Shown here: positions 13,390 through 16,409 of the stretch, one piece after another
How positions within the stretch are numbered: position 1 is the first letter of the stretch
Layout of the letters: each line of letters begins with the position of its first letter
Assembly: GCA_002393025.1 (NCBI GenBank)
Contig: DGIE01000079.1
Span: forward strand, 1-16,409
Origin: Holosporaceae bacterium UBA3830
GTDB lineage: Bacteria; Pseudomonadota; Alphaproteobacteria; UBA3830
DNA length: 16,409 nt
Reading direction: 5' to 3'
Made by a program: the position numbers and the translations under genes
The notes under the pieces: model-generated
The model's database searches: none
What the model was told of the DNA's origin: nothing
What the model saw: only the letters and a program-made list of their open reading frames with translations

Positions 13390-15033
13390 TTAGAATCCGC
13401 CGTAACCGCCCATTCCTCCGCCAGGCATTGCCGGCATTTGAGGTTCTTTCTTCTCTGGCTTTTCAGCGATCATACACTCTGTCGTAGCCATTAAGCTTGC
13501 AATGGACGCCGCGCTCTGCAACGCAATTCTTACAACCTTTACAGGGTCGATAATTCCGGATTTCAACATGTCGCAGTACTCATCCTTACGAGCATCGTAT
13601 CCAAAATTAAAGCTGTCATTCTCGAGAATCTTTCCGACAACCAGCGAAGCATCGAGCCCTGCATTGTCAATAATCTGTCGAGCAGGAGCCTGTAAAGCCT
13701 TCTTCAGAATATCAATTCCCAGCTTCTCATCTCCGGAAGCAGTATTAACATTGACCAAAACTTTTACAGCTTTCAACAAAGCGATTCCACCTCCCGGAAC
13801 AATTCCTTCCGCAACAGCTGCTCTTGTCGCATTGATAGCATCTTCGACTCTGTCTTTACGCTCTTTGACTTCGATTTCGGTCGCACCCCCAACTCTAATA
13901 ACTGCAACACCACCAGACAATTTTGCTAAACGTTCCTGCAATTTCTCACGGTCGTAGTCAGAAGTCGTTTCTTCAATTTGATTCCTCAACTGACCACAAC
14001 GGGCAGCAATATTCTCAGCAGCACCAGCACCATCAACGATAGTAGTATTGTCTTTGTCGATGAATACTCTCTTCGCAGTTCCGAGCATATTCATATCGAT
14101 AGTATCCAACTTAATACCCAAATCTTCACTGATTACCTGACCACCGGTAAGAATCGCAATATCCTCTAACATTGCCTTTCTCCTGTCACCAAATCCAGGA
14201 GCCTTTACAGCAGCAACCTTCAATCCACCACGCAACTTGTTTACAACCAACGTCGCGAGAGCCTCTCCTTCGACATCTTCCGCAATAATCAACAATGGAC
14301 GACCTGACTGAGCAACTTTTTCCAAAATCGGAAGCATCGGCTGCAAAACGGACAATTTCTTCTCGTGCAACAGAATAAACGGACTTTCCAATTCGCAGGT
14401 CATCTTTTCAGGATTTGTCACGAAGTAAGGAGAACAATACCCACGATCGAACTGCATTCCCTCGACAACTTCCAACTCGGTCTGCAAAGATTTTGCTTCC
14501 TCAACAGTGATGACTCCTTCTTTTCCGACTTTTTCAAAAGCCTGAGATAACATCTCTCCAACCGAAGAATCCCCGTTCGCGGAAATTGTTCCGATCTGCG
14601 CTATCTCCTCATTTGTGGAAATCTTTTTGGAAACCGTTTTCAACATTTCCGTAACAGCATCTACACCTGCGTCAATACCTCTCTTAAGATCGATCGGATT
14701 TACACCGGAAGCTACTACTTTTAACGACTCCTTCACGATCGCTTGAGTCAAAACAGTAGCCGTAGTAGTACCATCACCTGCCAGATCATTGGCCTTGCTG
14801 GCGGCTTCTTTTACCATCTGGGCTCCCATATTTTCAAACTTATCGGAAAGTTCAATCTCTTTTGCTACACTGACCCCATCTTTTGTAATCTTTGGGCTCC
14901 CAAAACTTCTTTGAATCACAACATTACGTCCCTTAGGTCCCAAAGTAACTTTCACAGCACTTGCGAGAGTATCCACTCCCTGCAACATCTTGTTTCTGGC
15001 TTCAACCGAAAACTTCACATCTTTTGCTGTCAT
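13390..15033 (-). CDS. groEL: Chaperonin GroEL (HSP60)
   Basis: A 547-residue chaperonin, full family length. Visible hallmarks are AKDVKFSVEARNKMLQG at the N terminus, the ATP-binding VTLGPKGRNVV and the catalytic GDGTTTATVL, the apical IAEDVEGEALATLVVNKLRG, the hinge region AAVEGIVPGGGIALL, and a Gly/Met-rich tail PGGGMGGYGGF. It forms the double-ring folding chamber with GroES in the cytoplasm. AAGGAG lies 7 bases before the ATG and overlaps the groES stop codon. The two genes are 11 bases apart and share the promoter upstream of groES. GC content is higher here than in the surrounding genes, as expected for a highly expressed, conserved gene. Confidence 0.98.
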   Translation of the reverse strand: MTAKDVKFSVEARNKMLQGVDTLASAVKVTLGPKGRNVVIQRSFGSPKITKDGVSVAKEIELSDKFENMGAQMVKEAASKANDLAGDGTTTATVLTQAIVKESLKVVASGVNPIDLKRGIDAGVDAVTEMLKTVSKKISTNEEIAQIGTISANGDSSVGEMLSQAFEKVGKEGVITVEEAKSLQTELEVVEGMQFDRGYCSPYFVTNPEKMTCELESPFILLHEKKLSVLQPMLPILEKVAQSGRPLLIIAEDVEGEALATLVVNKLRGGLKVAAVKAPGFGDRRKAMLEDIAILTGGQVISEDLGIKLDTIDMNMLGTAKRVFIDKDNTTIVDGAGAAENIAARCGQLRNQIEETTSDYDREKLQERLAKLSGGVAVIRVGGATEIEVKERKDRVEDAINATRAAVAEGIVPGGGIALLKAVKVLVNVNTASGDEKLGIDILKKALQAPARQIIDNAGLDASLVVGKILENDSFNFGYDARKDEYCDMLKSGIIDPVKVVRIALQSAASIASLMATTECMIAEKPEKKEPQMPAMPGGGMGGYGGF

Positions 15034-15044
15034 AATAAATCTCC

Positions 15045-15347
15045 TTATTTATTTAAAATCCCCAATATATCAGACTCTTTCATGATAACATAATCACAAC
15101 CATCGATTTTAACCTCGTTGCCGCCCCATTTGGAGAACAAAACCTTATCACCAACCTTTACTTCTAAAGGATGCAAATTCCCTTGTTCATCACGAACACC
15201 ACTTCCTACAGCCAAGACTTCTCCTTCAACCGGCTTTTCCTTTGCAGTGTCCGGAATAATTATGCCTCCAGGAGTCTTTTCCTCTTGATCCACTCTTTTG
15301 AGTAAAACTCTATCTTTCAAAGGTACAAAATTCACTGTACTAGTCAT
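15045..15347 (-). CDS. groES: Co-chaperonin GroES (HSP10)
   Basis: A 100-residue GroES of normal length. It shows FVPLKDRVLLKRVDQEEKT at the N terminus, then the mobile loop TPGGIIIPDTAKEKP that contacts GroEL, GEVLAVGSGVRDEQG, and VKVGDKVLFSKWGGNEVKIDG near the C terminus. It caps the GroEL ring during folding. GGGAG lies 6 bases before the ATG. It is first in the operon, immediately downstream of the promoter at 15377-15404. No CIRCE element (HrcA operator) is visible between promoter and gene. Confidence 0.97.
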   Translation of the reverse strand: MTSTVNFVPLKDRVLLKRVDQEEKTPGGIIIPDTAKEKPVEGEVLAVGSGVRDEQGNLHPLEVKVGDKVLFSKWGGNEVKIDGCDYVIMKESDILGILNK

Positions 15348-15376
15348 TTTTAACTCCCATATACTGATCTCGAGTT

Positions 15377-15404
15377 ATGATATCACTTGTTTAAAAAAGT
15401 TCAA
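15377..15404 (-). promoter_or_regulatory. Promoter of groES-groEL
   Basis: On the minus strand TTGAAC (15404-15399), a 16-base spacer and TATCAT (15382-15377) precede groES by about 30 bases. The -35 resembles both housekeeping and heat-shock (RpoH, CTTGAA-type) elements; the -10 fits housekeeping better than the CCCCAT type, so the sigma factor is uncertain. No CIRCE inverted repeat was found. Confidence 0.6.
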
Positions 15405-15491
15405 TAAAAAACTCCGAATTAATTTTATAATATTAACTTAATTTTAAGGATTTAAAGCTTAGACTTGTTCTGTTAAATGTGTAGGTGATAA

Positions 15492-16307
15492 ATGTATAAA
15501 AAGTTTTCGTATGTATTTGGTTTGGGCACACTGCTTCTGCTTGCTTCATGTGATGGAAATAAACAGTCAATGGACGGAAAACAGGAGTCTTCTTCTGGAT
15601 CTCAAGAAGTAATAAATAACGGGAAGGAAGACATAAAAGCGACCAAAAAAGTTTCTTCAGGAAATCAGACAAGTGATCAGTCATCGGCAAATGAATCACA
15701 AGAAGATAAAATCTATAACGATATTAATAGCCCTATTGAAATTGAACCAGAAACATCAGACTCGGCGACAGAAACTAATGTGGAAAATGTCTCCATCAAC
15801 AATGTGAAAGAAGAGGAAACTCCTAAGGATAACAGTCAATCTTCGGAAAACGATGTAATACCTCCTCAAACAAAGAAGTCATCTGCAAACATAGAACCTG
15901 TAAATAATGTGACTCCGGATCCAGTATCGGAACCAATTGAGAAAGACAATCAATCCGAAAGTCAAAAAACTGAAGAAACTCCTGCTTCTGTGGCAGTAGA
16001 TAATGCGAATAAACCTGCCAAGACAGAAAGTATGACAAGTGATGGGAATACCGACTCAAAAATAAATGATTCAACAGATAGTACTAAATCAAGCATTGAG
16101 GAAGTACCCCCAATCGACACAAATGAAGGAATCATTGAAACCAATGATAAAGCTGAAACTCCAGAAGTTTCTATGGTATCCGATGTACCATTAATTTCGG
16201 AAGAACCAATTGCCGAAAATCCTTCTGAAGTTAATTCGACTGAGGAATCCACTCAAAACATAGAAAATGTCCCTGAACTTGAACCTGTTAACGTAACTGA
16301 AGGTTGA
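15492..16307 (+). CDS. Acidic low-complexity lipoprotein
   Basis: 271 residues. The N terminus MYKKFSYVFGLGTLLLLASC is a lipoprotein signal: lipobox L17-A18-S19-C20, with acylation expected at Cys20. Asp21 follows, which in enterobacteria favours retention in the inner membrane. The rest is strongly enriched in Ser, Glu, Asn, Thr, Asp, Val and Pro, with almost no aromatic residues, and looks disordered. Loosely repeated acidic phrases recur (IEIEPETSD, NIEPVNNVTPDPVSEPIE, PELEPVNV), but there is no exact tandem repeat. I recognise no family. AGGTG lies 6 bases before the ATG, and a TATAAT at 15426-15431 could be its -10. It is divergent from groES and monocistronic, with a terminator behind it. 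Confidence 0.8.
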   Translation: MYKKFSYVFGLGTLLLLASCDGNKQSMDGKQESSSGSQEVINNGKEDIKATKKVSSGNQTSDQSSANESQEDKIYNDINSPIEIEPETSDSATETNVENVSINNVKEEETPKDNSQSSENDVIPPQTKKSSANIEPVNNVTPDPVSEPIEKDNQSESQKTEETPASVAVDNANKPAKTESMTSDGNTDSKINDSTDSTKSSIEEVPPIDTNEGIIETNDKAETPEVSMVSDVPLISEEPIAENPSEVNSTEESTQNIENVPELEPVNVTEG

Positions 16308-16322
16308 TGCCAAAATTTGGCA
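16308..16322 (+). repeat. Perfect inverted repeat after the lipoprotein stop
   Basis: TGCCAAA (16308-16314) and TTTGGCA (16316-16322) flank a single base and begin directly after the stop codon. As RNA the tight loop would cost some base pairs. It may be a small operator or a stabilising 3' structure. No function is assigned. Confidence 0.4.
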
Positions 16323-16344
16323 AATACAATATTTATGACCTTGG

Positions 16345-16376
16345 AAGGGCGCTCTACTCAAGAGCTGCCCTTTTTC
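16345..16376 (+). terminator. Rho-independent terminator of the lipoprotein gene
   Basis: AAGGGC-GCTCT (16345-16355) pairs with AGAGC-T-GCCCTT (16361-16372) across a 5-base loop with a single bulged T, followed by a run of T. This is a strong GC-rich stem in AT-rich DNA, 37 bases after the stop. Confidence 0.9.
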
Positions 16377-16409
16377 ACTTGCTTAGAAGATAGTTACACT
16401 CTGCAAATA

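Overview
The window looks like part of the chromosome of an AT-rich alphaproteobacterium with reduced regulation, most likely an intracellular symbiont or parasite of the Holosporales type. Alphaproteobacterial markers are the FYDLN-acid protein, a DUF2155 protein, dusB next to an NtrC-derived DNA-binding domain, and the ntrY-ntrX pair. The genus assignment is inference; no rRNA or tRNA gene is present to confirm it.

Layout. Positions 1-1068 (minus) hold the 5' part of a secreted beta-propeller protein, probably an S9-family peptidase, with a CtrA-box-like promoter at 1099-1130. Positions 1163-3078 (minus) form a compact partner-switching operon: a receiver-PP2C phosphatase, an RsbW-like anti-sigma kinase and a STAS antagonist, with no sigma factor alongside. 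Divergent from it is dnaQ (3135-3872). A promoter at 3891-3920 leads into a six-gene run to 9506: FYDLN-acid protein, DUF2155 protein, dusB, a 90-residue Fis/NtrC-C-terminal protein, ntrY and ntrX. Most neighbours overlap or lie close together. A membrane-anchored or lipidated SAM methyltransferase with its own promoter follows (9622-10392).

The most unusual region is 10393-13389. Its only convincing gene is a soluble 594-residue histidine kinase (11112-12896). The N-terminal ~205 residues resemble a tRNA-dependent cyclodipeptide synthase (CDPS) of the XYP type, followed by PAS, HisKA and HATPase domains. Two long non-coding stretches flank it and carry diverged copies of one module: a 34-base conserved block, a hairpin, TTAA-N7-TTAA (CtrA-type) boxes, a shared promoter-like block, and a downstream CTTTTCCTCA motif complementary to ribosome-binding sites. 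These look like paired CtrA-controlled small RNA genes around a kinase that may sense aminoacyl-tRNA.

The window ends with the groES-groEL operon (minus, 13390-15347, with promoter and terminator) and a divergent, acidic, low-complexity lipoprotein (15492-16307) followed by a strong terminator.

How it may work together: three signalling modules (partner switch, NtrYX, CDPS-kinase), a candidate CtrA regulon and chaperonins suggest a cell that keeps cell-cycle and stress control although NtrBC has been reduced to a bare DNA-binding domain.
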